Part shown: positions 32,835 through 41,004 of the stretch, piece after piece
Position numbering within the stretch: the stretch's first letter is position 1
Layout of the letters: each line of letters opens with the position of its first letter
Origin: Ferrovibrio sp965278975
Lineage (GTDB): Bacteria > Pseudomonadota > Alphaproteobacteria > Ferrovibrionales > Ferrovibrionaceae
NCBI RefSeq assembly: GCF_965278975.1
Contig: NZ_OZ257126.1
Location: 3,472,001-3,536,000 of the forward strand
Length of the DNA: 64,000 bases
Direction of reading: 5' to 3'
Program-made: the position numbers and the translations under genes
Notes under the pieces: generated by a model
Database searches by the model: none
What the model saw: the letters and a program-made list of their open reading frames with translations, nothing else
What the model was told of the DNA's origin: nothing

Positions 32835-34239
32835 GGCTTTACGCTGGTCCTCTCTGCGCCGACCCATTGCGGCCGGTTGCGCCCTTATCCTCGCCATTGC
32901 CGCTATCCTGCCCACCCTCGCGGTGGTGTTGCCAGGCGAAGCGTTGGCGCAGCGGCGTGGCGTATCGCTGGTGCGCGATGCCGAGATCGAAAATACCATC
33001 CGCGCCTATGCCGTGCCACTGTTGGCGGCGGCCGGATTGACCGCCGACTCGGTCCAGGTGCATCTGGTTAACGACCGCTCCCTGAACGCTTTTGTGGCTG
33101 GCGGGCAGCGTATTTTCGTCCATACCGGCCTGTTGCAGCGGGCCGAGCCCCCGGCCCAGGTGATTGGCGTGCTGGCCCATGAAATCGGCCATATCTCCGG
33201 CGGCCACCTGTCGCGCCTGGAGGATTCGCTCGGCAATGCCTCGGCGCTGATGATCGCCTCGATGCTGCTGGGTGTTGCCGCCGGTGTCGCTTCCGGCAAC
33301 CCGGATGCCGCCGTGGCCGGCATCCTGGCCGGGCAGCAGATCGCCGAGCGCAATTTCCTTTCCTTCACCCGGGGGCAGGAGGCTGCCGCCGACCAGGCCG
33401 GCGCCAATTTCCTTGATTCGACCCAGCAGAGCATCATGGGGCTGGTCGAATTCATGAAAATCCTGGCCAACCAGGAGGCATTGCAGGCGGACCGCCAGGA
33501 TCCCTATGTGCGTACCCACCCGCTTTCCGCCGACCGCGTGGCGGCGCTGACGGCGCGCGCCGAGCAGTCGCGCTATGCCAAGGTGCCGGACAACCCGGAG
33601 AATATCGAACGCTTCAAGCGCATGCAGGCCAAGCTGATGGGCTATCTCGACGGCCTTGGCGCCACCCTGCGCAAATACCCGGAAAGCGATACCAGCCATT
33701 ATGCGCGCTATGCCCGCGCCTTTGCCTATTTCCGCGCGCTGGATTTCACCCGCGCCCAGACCGAGGTGAACAGCCTGATCGCCGAGTTCCCGAACGATCC
33801 ATTTTATCACGAACTCAAGGGCGACATCCTGATCGACATGGGCAACGTGCGCGACGCGTTGCAGCCGCATCGCCGCGCCCATGAACTGGGGCCGCGCGAG
33901 CCGCTGCTGGCCTATGGCTATGCCCGCGTGCTGGTGGCGCTGGAAGACAACAGCCTGCTGCCGGAAGCCGTCACCATCCTCAAGGATGTGGTGCAGCGCG
34001 AGCCGGAAAGCTCCGCTGCCTGGCAGCAGCTTGCCATTGCCTATGGCCGCAGCGGCGATATCGGCATGGCGTCGCTGGCCAGCGCCGAACGCTATCTGAT
34101 CGAAGGCGCGCTGCGCGATGCCCAGGGCCAGGCCGAGCGCGCCCAGCGGCTGCTGAAGGAAGGCACGCCGGGCTGGCTCAGGGCGCAGGATGTGATTGCC
34201 GCCGCCAAGGACCGCCGGCGCGAAATGCGCAACCGCTGA
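32833..34239 (+). CDS. M48 metalloprotease with TPR domain (BepA-like)
   Basis: A 468-residue periplasmic protease. The signal peptide ends EALAQ (about residue 40), the zinc motif is HEIGH (116-120), the third ligand is E183 in GQEAAADQAG, and the second half (from about 280) is tetratricopeptide repeats. This is the BepA/YfgC layout; BepA degrades or helps assemble outer-membrane proteins such as LptD. ATG 32833 overlaps the ATG of the divergent GGT-like gene (shared CATG) and has no clear Shine-Dalgarno sequence. Confidence 0.92.
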   Translation: MALRWSSLRRPIAAGCALILAIAAILPTLAVVLPGEALAQRRGVSLVRDAEIENTIRAYAVPLLAAAGLTADSVQVHLVNDRSLNAFVAGGQRIFVHTGLLQRAEPPAQVIGVLAHEIGHISGGHLSRLEDSLGNASALMIASMLLGVAAGVASGNPDAAVAGILAGQQIAERNFLSFTRGQEAAADQAGANFLDSTQQSIMGLVEFMKILANQEALQADRQDPYVRTHPLSADRVAALTARAEQSRYAKVPDNPENIERFKRMQAKLMGYLDGLGATLRKYPESDTSHYARYARAFAYFRALDFTRAQTEVNSLIAEFPNDPFYHELKGDILIDMGNVRDALQPHRRAHELGPREPLLAYGYARVLVALEDNSLLPEAVTILKDVVQREPESSAAWQQLAIAYGRSGDIGMASLASAERYLIEGALRDAQGQAERAQRLLKEGTPGWLRAQDVIAAAKDRRREMRNR

Positions 34240-34344
34240 GGTCGCCCATCACTGTTTCGTGGCCATCACTGTAACGTGGCTTGTATCGCGCCCCTCCCTG
34301 CGGCCATAGTCCGCAACCGTTTCACCCAGTTCAGGACATTCCCC

Positions 34345-35103
34345 ATGCTGCTGTTGCGTCGTCTGTTCATTGCTCTGCTCATGCTTGCTGCCAGCTTTGC
34401 CGGTCCGGCGCTGGCGCAGCAGAAGGCCGAGCCGGTGCCGCAGGAATTGCGCGATGCCGTGAAGGAGTCGCTGCTGGAAAGCCCGCGCCTGCTGGAAGTG
34501 CTGGTGCGGCATCCGGAACTGATCACCGAGGCCTGGCAGGAATTGAAGCAGCAGGAAGCGGCGGTCAAAGCCGCGCTGGCGGCAAACCGCAAGGAAATCT
34601 TCGATGACGGCGTGTCGCATGTCGCCGGCAACCCGAAGGGCGATGTGACGCTGGTGGAGTTCTTCGACTACCGCTGCGGCTATTGCAAGCAGGTGCAGCC
34701 TTCGGTGCTGGCGCTGCTGAAGGAAGATACCAAGCTGCGCGTGGTGCTGAAGGAACTGCCGGTGCTGGGGCCGGATAGCATTACCGCAGCCCGCGCCGCC
34801 ATCGCGGCGCAGCAGCAGACCGGCAAGTATCTCGGTTTCCACAATGCGATGATGGCGCATCGCGGCCAGCTGTCCGAGGCCGAGGTGCTCCGCATCGCCA
34901 AGGAAAGCGGCCTCGACGTGACGAAGCTGAAGGCAGACATGGCCGCGCCCCGGGTGGCCGAGGTGATTGAACGCAACCTGGCGCTGGCGACCAAGCTCGG
35001 TATCCAGGGGACGCCCGGCTTCATCATTGGCGACGAGATCGTGCCCGGCGCCATCCCGCTGGAAGCGATGCGGAAACTGGTGCAGCAGCAGCGCGGCGGC
35101 TGA
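34345..35103 (+). CDS. DsbA-family thiol oxidoreductase (ScsC/Com1-like)
   Basis: A 252-residue periplasmic protein: the signal peptide ends PALAQ (about 24), a helical N-terminal stretch (25-95) resembles the oligomerising arm of ScsC/Com1, and the thioredoxin domain has C111-GY-C114 (FFDYRCGYCKQVQ) and the cis-Pro loop GIQGTPGF. It should catalyse disulfide formation or isomerisation. ATG 34345 is the start that gives a proper signal; the frame opens earlier. Confidence 0.93.
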   Translation: MLLLRRLFIALLMLAASFAGPALAQQKAEPVPQELRDAVKESLLESPRLLEVLVRHPELITEAWQELKQQEAAVKAALAANRKEIFDDGVSHVAGNPKGDVTLVEFFDYRCGYCKQVQPSVLALLKEDTKLRVVLKELPVLGPDSITAARAAIAAQQQTGKYLGFHNAMMAHRGQLSEAEVLRIAKESGLDVTKLKADMAAPRVAEVIERNLALATKLGIQGTPGFIIGDEIVPGAIPLEAMRKLVQQQRGG

Positions 35104-35192
35104 CCGGCTTCTGAGCACAGCGGAAATTGACAGCGGCGCCATAGGCCCTTATGGTCCGGCGCGAAATTAACCATTTGCCCTGGATTATTGCC

Positions 35193-36303
35193 ATGCGTGC
35201 CGAAATCAAGGCCGTAGCCGATGAGATCAAGCAGTCGTTGGAACTGCTGAGGAGGTCTCTTTGACTGGGATAACTCGGTTAAACGGCTCGAAGAACTGAA
35301 CGCCAAGGCGGAAGATTCCAGCCTCTGGAACAACCCGACCGAAGCCCAGGTGGTGATGCGTGAGCGCAATCGCCTGGACCGCCAGATCGGCACCCAGCGC
35401 AAGCTGGAGCAATCGCTGCAGGATAATATCGACCTGATCGACATGGGCGAAGCCGAGGGCGATGCCGATGTGGTGGCCGAGGCGGAAGCCGCCATCGGTG
35501 CGCTTGGCGCCGAGGTCGAGAAGGCGCGGCTTGAGAGCCTGCTTTCCGGCGAAGCCGATCCCAACGACGCTTTCCTTGAAGTGCATGCCGGCGCCGGTGG
35601 CACCGAAAGCCAGGACTGGGCCTCGATGCTGTTGCGCATGTATGTGCGCTGGGCCGAGCAGCATGGCTACAAGGTGGAATTCCAGGAAGAAAGCGAAGGC
35701 GAAGAGGCCGGGATCAAATCCGCCACCATCAAGGTCAGCGGCCCGAATGCCTATGGCTGGCTGAAGAACGAGACCGGCGTGCATCGCCTGGTGCGTATCT
35801 CGCCGTTCGATTCCAATGCGCGGCGCCATACCAGCTTCTCCTCTGTCGGCACCTATCCGGTGATCGACGACAGCATCGAGATCGATGTGCAGGAGAAGGA
35901 TCTGCGGATCGACACCTACCGCGCCTCGGGCGCCGGCGGCCAGCACGTCAACAAGACCGATTCCGCCGTGCGTATCACCCATATGCCGTCCGGCATCGTG
36001 GTCGCCTGCCAGACCAACAAGAGCCAGCATCGCAACCGCGACGAGGCGATGAAGATGCTGAAGGCCCGGCTTTACGAGCGCGAATTGCAGAAGCGCGAGG
36101 CCGAGAAGCAGAACGTGCTCGACAGCCAGACCGATATCGGCTGGGGCCACCAGATCCGCTCCTATGTGCTGCATCCCTACCAGATGGTGAAGGACCTGCG
36201 CACCAATGTGGAGACCTCTGACAGCCAGGGCGTGCTGGACGGCGACCTGGACAGGTTCATGGCTGCCCAGTTAGCATCCAAGGTCGGGGCCAAGGCCGAG
36301 TAG
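35193..36303 (+). CDS. prfB: Peptide chain release factor 2, programmed +1 frameshift
   Basis: The gene is read as 35193-35261 joined to 35263-36303 (369 residues). The zero frame gives 23 residues to TGA at 35262-35264; a +1 slip at CTT continues as DWDNSVKRLEELN. The downstream frame holds the RF2 specificity tripeptide SPF (RISPFDSNARRH) and the catalytic GGQ (GAGGQHVNKTDS). RF2 reads UGA and UAA stops, and the frameshift makes its synthesis self-limiting. Treating 35350 as the start would lose the N-terminus. Confidence 0.97.
35250..35265 (+). promoter_or_regulatory. RF2 recoding site
   Basis: AGGAGG (35250-35255), 3 bases, then CTTTGAC (35259-35265). Spacing is the same as in E. coli prfB (AGGGGG, TAT, CTTTGAC). 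The internal Shine-Dalgarno pairs with 16S rRNA and pushes the ribosome +1 when UGA waits for RF2. Confidence 0.95.
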
Positions 36304-36342
36304 AAGCCGCGCGGCCCCATCTAGCCTGGGGAGGCGAGGGGC

Positions 36343-37761
36343 GTGGATCAGACCATCGAGATACCGCTGTGGTTCGCGGTGCTGGCAGCTTTTCTCGCGG
36401 CGATCGGCCTGGCCGACCGCCTGCTGGTGCCGGGCGTGCGCTGGTTCCTGCGCCGCCGCCTCAACCGCGTGATCGATGATCTGAACCAGCGGCTGCAACT
36501 CAAATTGCGCCCGATCACGCTGACCCGGCGGCAATCCCTGATCGACCGGCTGCTTTATGATCCGCAGGTGGTGGCCGCCGCCGAGGCGCATGCGCGGGAA
36601 CGCGAAATGCCGCGCGAAGTGGCGATGGCGCAGGTGGAGCGGTATGCGCGCGAGATCGTGCCGGCCTTCAATGCCTATTTCTATTTCCGTGTCGGCTATT
36701 GGCTGGCCCGCCGGCTGGCCCGCACGCTCTACCGTGTCCGCGTCGGCTATACCGACTCTGCTGGCCTGGACGCCGTGCCGCGCGATGCCACGGTGGTGTT
36801 CGTGATGAATCATCGCTCGAACATGGATTATGTGCTGGTGGCCTATCTTGCCGCCGATCAGGCCGCCTTGAGCTATGCCGTGGGCGAGTGGGCGCGGGTC
36901 TGGCCGTTGCAGCAGTTGATCCGCGCCATGGGGGCCTATTTCATCCGCCGCAATTCCAACGATCCGCTCTATCGCAAGGTGCTGGAGCGTTATGTGCAGA
37001 CCGCCACGGCCGGCGGCGTGCCGCAGGCGATTTTCCCGGAAGGCGGCCTGACCCTGGATGGCAGGATACGCCAGCCCAAGCTCGGCCTGCTGGATTACCT
37101 GGCGCGCGCCTTCGATCCGGCGGAAGGGCGTGATGTGGTGTTTGTGCCGGTCGGCATCAATTACGACCGCGTGCTGGAAGACCGCAGCCTGCTGCGCAAG
37201 CTGGATCCCGATGCCAAGCGGGTCAGCGCCAGCGCTGCCATCGGCACCGTGCTGCGTTTTGCCGGCCGTAACCTGCTGCGTGCGATTTCCGGGCGCTGGT
37301 ACCGCTTCGGCTATGCCTGCGTCAATTTCGGCACGCCGCTTTCGCTGCGCCATTGGTTGCAGCAGCGCGGTGCCGGTGATCTGCGCCTGGTGGAGAAGGA
37401 GGCGCGCTCCGGCCATGTCGCGGCGCTGGGCTCAGAACTGATGCAGCGGGTCGGTGCCGTGGTGCCGGTGCTGCCGACTGCATTGGTATCGCAGGTGCTG
37501 TTGCAGGCGGGCGAGGGGGCATTGCTTTCAAGCGTCGAGATCAAGGCACGCTGCCTCGATCTGATCCAGCGCCTGGAGGGCCAAGGTGCCCGCATCTATG
37601 TGCCGCGCGGCGATCTCGATTATGCCATCGAGACCGGCTTGCGCATGCTCGGCCTGCGGCGCATCATCTTGCGCGATGATGCCGGGCTCTACCGCCTCAA
37701 TGCCGCCGACAAGCCGATCCTCGGTTACTACGCCTATTCGATTGCGCATCTGCTGCCATGA
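36343..37761 (+). CDS. PlsB/PlsC-type acyltransferase
   Basis: A 472-residue membrane-associated acyltransferase starting at GTG 36343 behind a GA/GG-rich site. An N-terminal membrane helix (about 10-30) is followed by the HX4D block NHRSNMD (H157, D162) and FPEGGLTLDGR (231-241), which hold the catalytic pair and glycerol-phosphate site. It is longer than PlsC (about 240) and shorter than PlsB (about 800), as in PlsB-like proteins of alphaproteobacteria. It likely acylates glycerol-3-phosphate or a lysophospholipid. A hydrolase gene overlaps its end. Confidence 0.88.
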   Translation: MDQTIEIPLWFAVLAAFLAAIGLADRLLVPGVRWFLRRRLNRVIDDLNQRLQLKLRPITLTRRQSLIDRLLYDPQVVAAAEAHAREREMPREVAMAQVERYAREIVPAFNAYFYFRVGYWLARRLARTLYRVRVGYTDSAGLDAVPRDATVVFVMNHRSNMDYVLVAYLAADQAALSYAVGEWARVWPLQQLIRAMGAYFIRRNSNDPLYRKVLERYVQTATAGGVPQAIFPEGGLTLDGRIRQPKLGLLDYLARAFDPAEGRDVVFVPVGINYDRVLEDRSLLRKLDPDAKRVSASAAIGTVLRFAGRNLLRAISGRWYRFGYACVNFGTPLSLRHWLQQRGAGDLRLVEKEARSGHVAALGSELMQRVGAVVPVLPTALVSQVLLQAGEGALLSSVEIKARCLDLIQRLEGQGARIYVPRGDLDYAIETGLRMLGLRRIILRDDAGLYRLNAADKPILGYYAYSIAHLLP

Positions 37762-38438
37762 TTGCCGGTTCTGAAACGCAGCGTGTGGTGCTGCTGCATG
37801 GTTTGTCGCGCACCCGGCGTTCGGTTGCCAGGCTGGAAGCCTCCCTGCGTGAGGCAGGCTATGATGTGATTAACTGGGATTATCCGAGCCGGCGGCACAG
37901 CATCGCCGAACTGGTGGTCTTGTTCCGCGCGCTCTGTGCCGATCTCGCCAAAGAGCCGAAGCCGACGCATTTCGTCGGTCATTCGCTCGGCGGCCTGATC
38001 ATCCGTGCCGGCCTGATCGAGCCGGTGCGATTTCCGCTCGGCCGGCTGGTGCTGATTGCTTCACCGAACCGGGGCGTCAGTATTCTGCGCCGCTTCGAGG
38101 AGGTGCCGTTGCTGGCCGATCTGCCGCGCCTGTTCGGCCGCCCGGTATTGGAATTGGGCCGCGACGCGGCATGGTTTCAGCAGCTCGGGTTGCCGCAGGC
38201 GGAAATCGGCGTGATTGCCGGCACGCGCGGCTTTCATCCGCTCAATCCGTCAAGCTGGTTCAACACCCTGCTGGGCAATCCGCAGCCGCATGACGGCACG
38301 GTGGAGCTCGATTCCGCCATGCTGCCGGGGATGACGGATTTCCTCAGCCTGGATGTGGCGCATACCTTCATCTGCGACGATGAACGCGTCATCGCCGCGG
38401 TGAAGCGGTTTCTCGCTACCGGTGGATTCGCGGGGTAG
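37758..38438 (+). CDS. Alpha/beta hydrolase, lipase-like
   Basis: A 226-residue hydrolase with the nucleophile elbow GHSLGG (S76) and oxyanion region VLLHGLSRTRRS; the His is probably VAHTF near residue 202. It resembles small triacylglycerol-lipase/PGAP1-like esterases. It overlaps the acyltransferase gene by four bases (ATGA), so the two are translationally coupled and may act together on phospholipids. Confidence 0.88.
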   Translation: MIAGSETQRVVLLHGLSRTRRSVARLEASLREAGYDVINWDYPSRRHSIAELVVLFRALCADLAKEPKPTHFVGHSLGGLIIRAGLIEPVRFPLGRLVLIASPNRGVSILRRFEEVPLLADLPRLFGRPVLELGRDAAWFQQLGLPQAEIGVIAGTRGFHPLNPSSWFNTLLGNPQPHDGTVELDSAMLPGMTDFLSLDVAHTFICDDERVIAAVKRFLATGGFAG

Positions 38439-38441
38439 GGG

Positions 38442-38939
38442 TTACGAACTGGCGCGCAGGGCTTCGGCCTGCTTCTCGGCCTTCTCGATCTTGTCGGCCT
38501 TTTCAGCCTTCCCCGGGGCCGGCTGCGGGTCCGGGTTGTGGGTGATCTGCGTCACCACGCTGAACTTCGCTGCTGCTTCGCGCGGGTTCTCGGCGAATTT
38601 GCACAGGCCTTCGATCTTGGCGCCGGCGGCAATCGAGAGCAGTTCGTGCCAGATATCGCCACGCACCCGGGCGGTCTTGTCGAGTTCCACCGACTTGGCG
38701 CGGATACGGCCGATCACCTCGCCGCGGATCAGCACATGATCGGCCACCACTTCGCCGACCACGCGGGCATTTTCCCCGATGGCGAGGCGTTCGGCCGAGA
38801 CATCGCCGTTCACCACGCAATCGATCTGCACCTCACCTTCGGAGGCGAGGTCGCCATTGACCGTCAGGCCGACGCTGAGCAGCGAAGGCGGGGCCTTACT
38901 GGCGCCCGGCGTTTGCGTCTTCTTGCTGTTTGAAAACAT
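38442..38939 (-). CDS. Bactofilin
   Basis: About 165 residues from ATG 38939. The middle is the right-handed beta-helix of bactofilins (TVNGDLASEGEVQIDCVVNGD, GEVVADHVLIRGEVIGRI, RVRGDIWHE), flanked by a short N-terminal membrane-contact tail and a Lys/Glu/Ala-rich C-terminal end. Bactofilins polymerise without nucleotide and position cell-wall enzymes. The gene starts 44 bases inside the end of the M23 peptidase gene, a classic pairing. Confidence 0.93.
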   Translation of the reverse strand: MFSNSKKTQTPGASKAPPSLLSVGLTVNGDLASEGEVQIDCVVNGDVSAERLAIGENARVVGEVVADHVLIRGEVIGRIRAKSVELDKTARVRGDIWHELLSIAAGAKIEGLCKFAENPREAAAKFSVVTQITHNPDPQPAPGKAEKADKIEKAEKQAEALRASS

Positions 38940-40344
38940 GATAGCCCGCCTCGATGAATTTGCCGGGATCGACAGGTTCGTCGTCCAGCAGAATTTCGTA
39001 ATGCAGATGTTGCCCGGTGGAACGGCCCGTGGAGCCCATGGTGCCGATACGCTTGCTGTAGGAAACGACGTCACCCACCTGCACGCCAATCGTGTTGAGG
39101 TGAGCATAGCGCGTCTTGATGCCAAGGCCATGGTCAATTTCCACGGCACGGCCATAGGGGCCTTTGCGGCCGGCAAACACCACCACGCCGGCAGCCGTGC
39201 TCAGCACCGGCGCATTGCGCGGGCCGATCAGGTCCAGCCCGGCATGGAAGGCCCATTGCTTGGTGAAGGGGTCCATGCGGCGGCCGAAGCCGCTCGAAGT
39301 CTCGGTTTCTTCCGGGTTTACCGGCAAGGCCAGCGGCAGGCGCTGGGCCAGCGCCACCAGTTCACCCCAGCGGCCGAGCTTGCCTTCCAGCTTGGCCACG
39401 TCGCGGTCGATCGGGTCAGCCAGCGCCAGCGAGGCAGCATCGGCATTGCCGGTTTGGGCGGTCGGCTGCGCCGCGGCATCGGCCACGGTGCGCAGCGGCC
39501 CGCCGATACCCACTTCGGCGCGGGCGGCGGCATGGCGTTTCATCAGCGCGTCGATATCCAGGCCGGTGCCGCGCAGGGTTTTTTCCAAGGCGGCAACATT
39601 TTTATCCGTACGCTGATTGAGATCGTCGAGCACATCGCGCTGGCGGCCACGCAGCGCCAGGATGCGGCTTTCGATCTCGCCCGCTTTCGGTGCCGGCTGC
39701 CCGGCGCCCTTCTGGCGGCTGCTGCGCAGCATCGCTTCCAGGTCTTCGATATTGCGCGGCGTGGCATCCGCTGCTTCTTCCTTTGCCGCCGATTCGGGTT
39801 TCACCGGCTGCGCTTTCACCAGCTCGATAGCCTTCTCGGCCGGCTTCTCGGCGGGCTTGGCTTCAGCCTTTGCATCGGGTTTGGTTTCGGGAGCTTTCGG
39901 CAGCGCAGCGCTGGCCAGGGCATTGGCCGGTTTGTCAGCAGGACGGGGTGCTGCCTTGGCATCGGCGGTATTCGTGGTGGCGGCATCGGCCTGTGCCTTC
40001 GACGCCATGTCATGCAGGCGGCGGTAGCGATCTTCCAGGTCGCGCGAGGCGATCAGGAAGTTTTCCTGATTACGCTCGAAATCCTGCGCCAGGCGCTCAT
40101 AGGCAATGGTGAGTTCGGCAATGCGGCGGTCACGGCTTTCGAGCAGGGTGTCACGGTAGATCGCGTTCACCGAGGCATAACCAATCCAGCCGGCGAAGGC
40201 GAGGACGCCGATGCCGAGCATGAGCTGGGTGCGTCCGGACAGCGCGACATAGCGTACGTCGCCGCGACTGCGGAAAATAATTTGCCGCTCCGGAAAATTG
40301 CGGTCGCGCCACTCCCGCCATTGCCTCAATGCGCGTCTGCTCAC
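38896..40344 (-). CDS. M23-family peptidoglycan endopeptidase, membrane anchored
   Basis: A 482-residue protein: basic N-terminus, one membrane helix (about 41-58), a coiled-coil stretch (about 68-118), a long Ala/Lys/Pro-rich linker and a C-terminal LytM domain. Zinc ligands are in FHAGLDLIG and GQHLHYE. The domain cuts peptide cross-links in murein or, if degenerate, activates amidases; the metal motifs look intact. Overlap with the bactofilin gene suggests it is the bactofilin's partner in shaping the cell. Confidence 0.93.
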   Translation of the reverse strand: MSRRALRQWREWRDRNFPERQIIFRSRGDVRYVALSGRTQLMLGIGVLAFAGWIGYASVNAIYRDTLLESRDRRIAELTIAYERLAQDFERNQENFLIASRDLEDRYRRLHDMASKAQADAATTNTADAKAAPRPADKPANALASAALPKAPETKPDAKAEAKPAEKPAEKAIELVKAQPVKPESAAKEEAADATPRNIEDLEAMLRSSRQKGAGQPAPKAGEIESRILALRGRQRDVLDDLNQRTDKNVAALEKTLRGTGLDIDALMKRHAAARAEVGIGGPLRTVADAAAQPTAQTGNADAASLALADPIDRDVAKLEGKLGRWGELVALAQRLPLALPVNPEETETSSGFGRRMDPFTKQWAFHAGLDLIGPRNAPVLSTAAGVVVFAGRKGPYGRAVEIDHGLGIKTRYAHLNTIGVQVGDVVSYSKRIGTMGSTGRSTGQHLHYEILLDDEPVDPGKFIEAGYHVFKQQEDANAGRQ

Positions 40345-40524
40345 CGGCCCCCCGTTTGCATGTATCGCCGATCGATCTAAACCAGCGTAATTAGGACGTA
40401 TTTGGCTTGGTTAATGCAAGCCAGTATCTGTTGCAAACTGAAAGAAACGCGTGACAAACATTGGGGGCATTTTGTCGCGCGCATTATGCACAGGGTGTGG
40501 ATAACGGCTGCAACTGCTTGATTC

Positions 40525-41004
40525 TCAAAGTGCCTGCACAGCGGCTAAAACCTCCGCGATATGGCCCGGCACTTTTACCTTGTGCCAAATCTGGCGAATC
40601 TTCCCGGCGCCATCAATCAAGAAAGTGGCGCGCTCGATTCCCATGTATTTGCGGCCATACATGCTCTTCTCCACCCACACGCCGTAAGCCTCCGTAACCT
40701 TGCCTTCCTCATCGGAAGCAAGCTGCACCGAGAGCTTGTGCTTGGTCTTGAATTTGTCGTGCGCGGCAACACTGTCGCGCGAGCAGCCGATCACCACGGC
40801 GCCGAGCTTGTCGAACTTGGCCTGCGCCGCCGTGAAGTCGAGTGCTTCCTTGGTGCAGCCGGTCGTATCGTCCTTGGGATAGAAATATAGCACCACCGGC
40901 TTGCCCTTGAACTGGCTGAGCGACAATTTGCTGCCGCCATCGCCGGGCAGGCTGAACGCAGGCGCCTTGTCGCCGGGCTTCAGATCAACGCTCTTGCTGC
41001 TCAT
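40525..41004 (-). CDS. bcp: Peroxiredoxin, BCP/PrxQ type, lacking the usual resolving Cys
   Basis: About 159 residues from ATG 41004 (AGGAG 9 bases upstream). The peroxidatic C50 lies in KDDTTGCTKEALDF. In most BCP proteins a resolving Cys follows five residues later; here it is Leu (L55). Another Cys, C74 in IGCSRDS, could serve, or the enzyme may work as a 1-Cys type. It reduces peroxides using thioredoxin or another thiol. It overlaps the 3' end of glnE by 20 bases. Confidence 0.93.
   Translation of the reverse strand: MSSKSVDLKPGDKAPAFSLPGDGGSKLSLSQFKGKPVVLYFYPKDDTTGCTKEALDFTAAQAKFDKLGAVVIGCSRDSVAAHDKFKTKHKLSVQLASDEEGKVTEAYGVWVEKSMYGRKYMGIERATFLIDGAGKIRQIWHKVKVPGHIAEVLAAVQAL

Noticed and set aside
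35193..35349. Apparent truncation or frameshift of prfB
   Set aside because: The break falls exactly at the RF2 recoding signal, so the gene is intact.
38779..40380. 533-codon open frame on the plus strand
   Set aside because: Antisense to the bactofilin and M23 genes, both solid. Its Phe/Arg/Gly-rich composition is typical of a shadow of Ala/Lys/Pro-rich coding.
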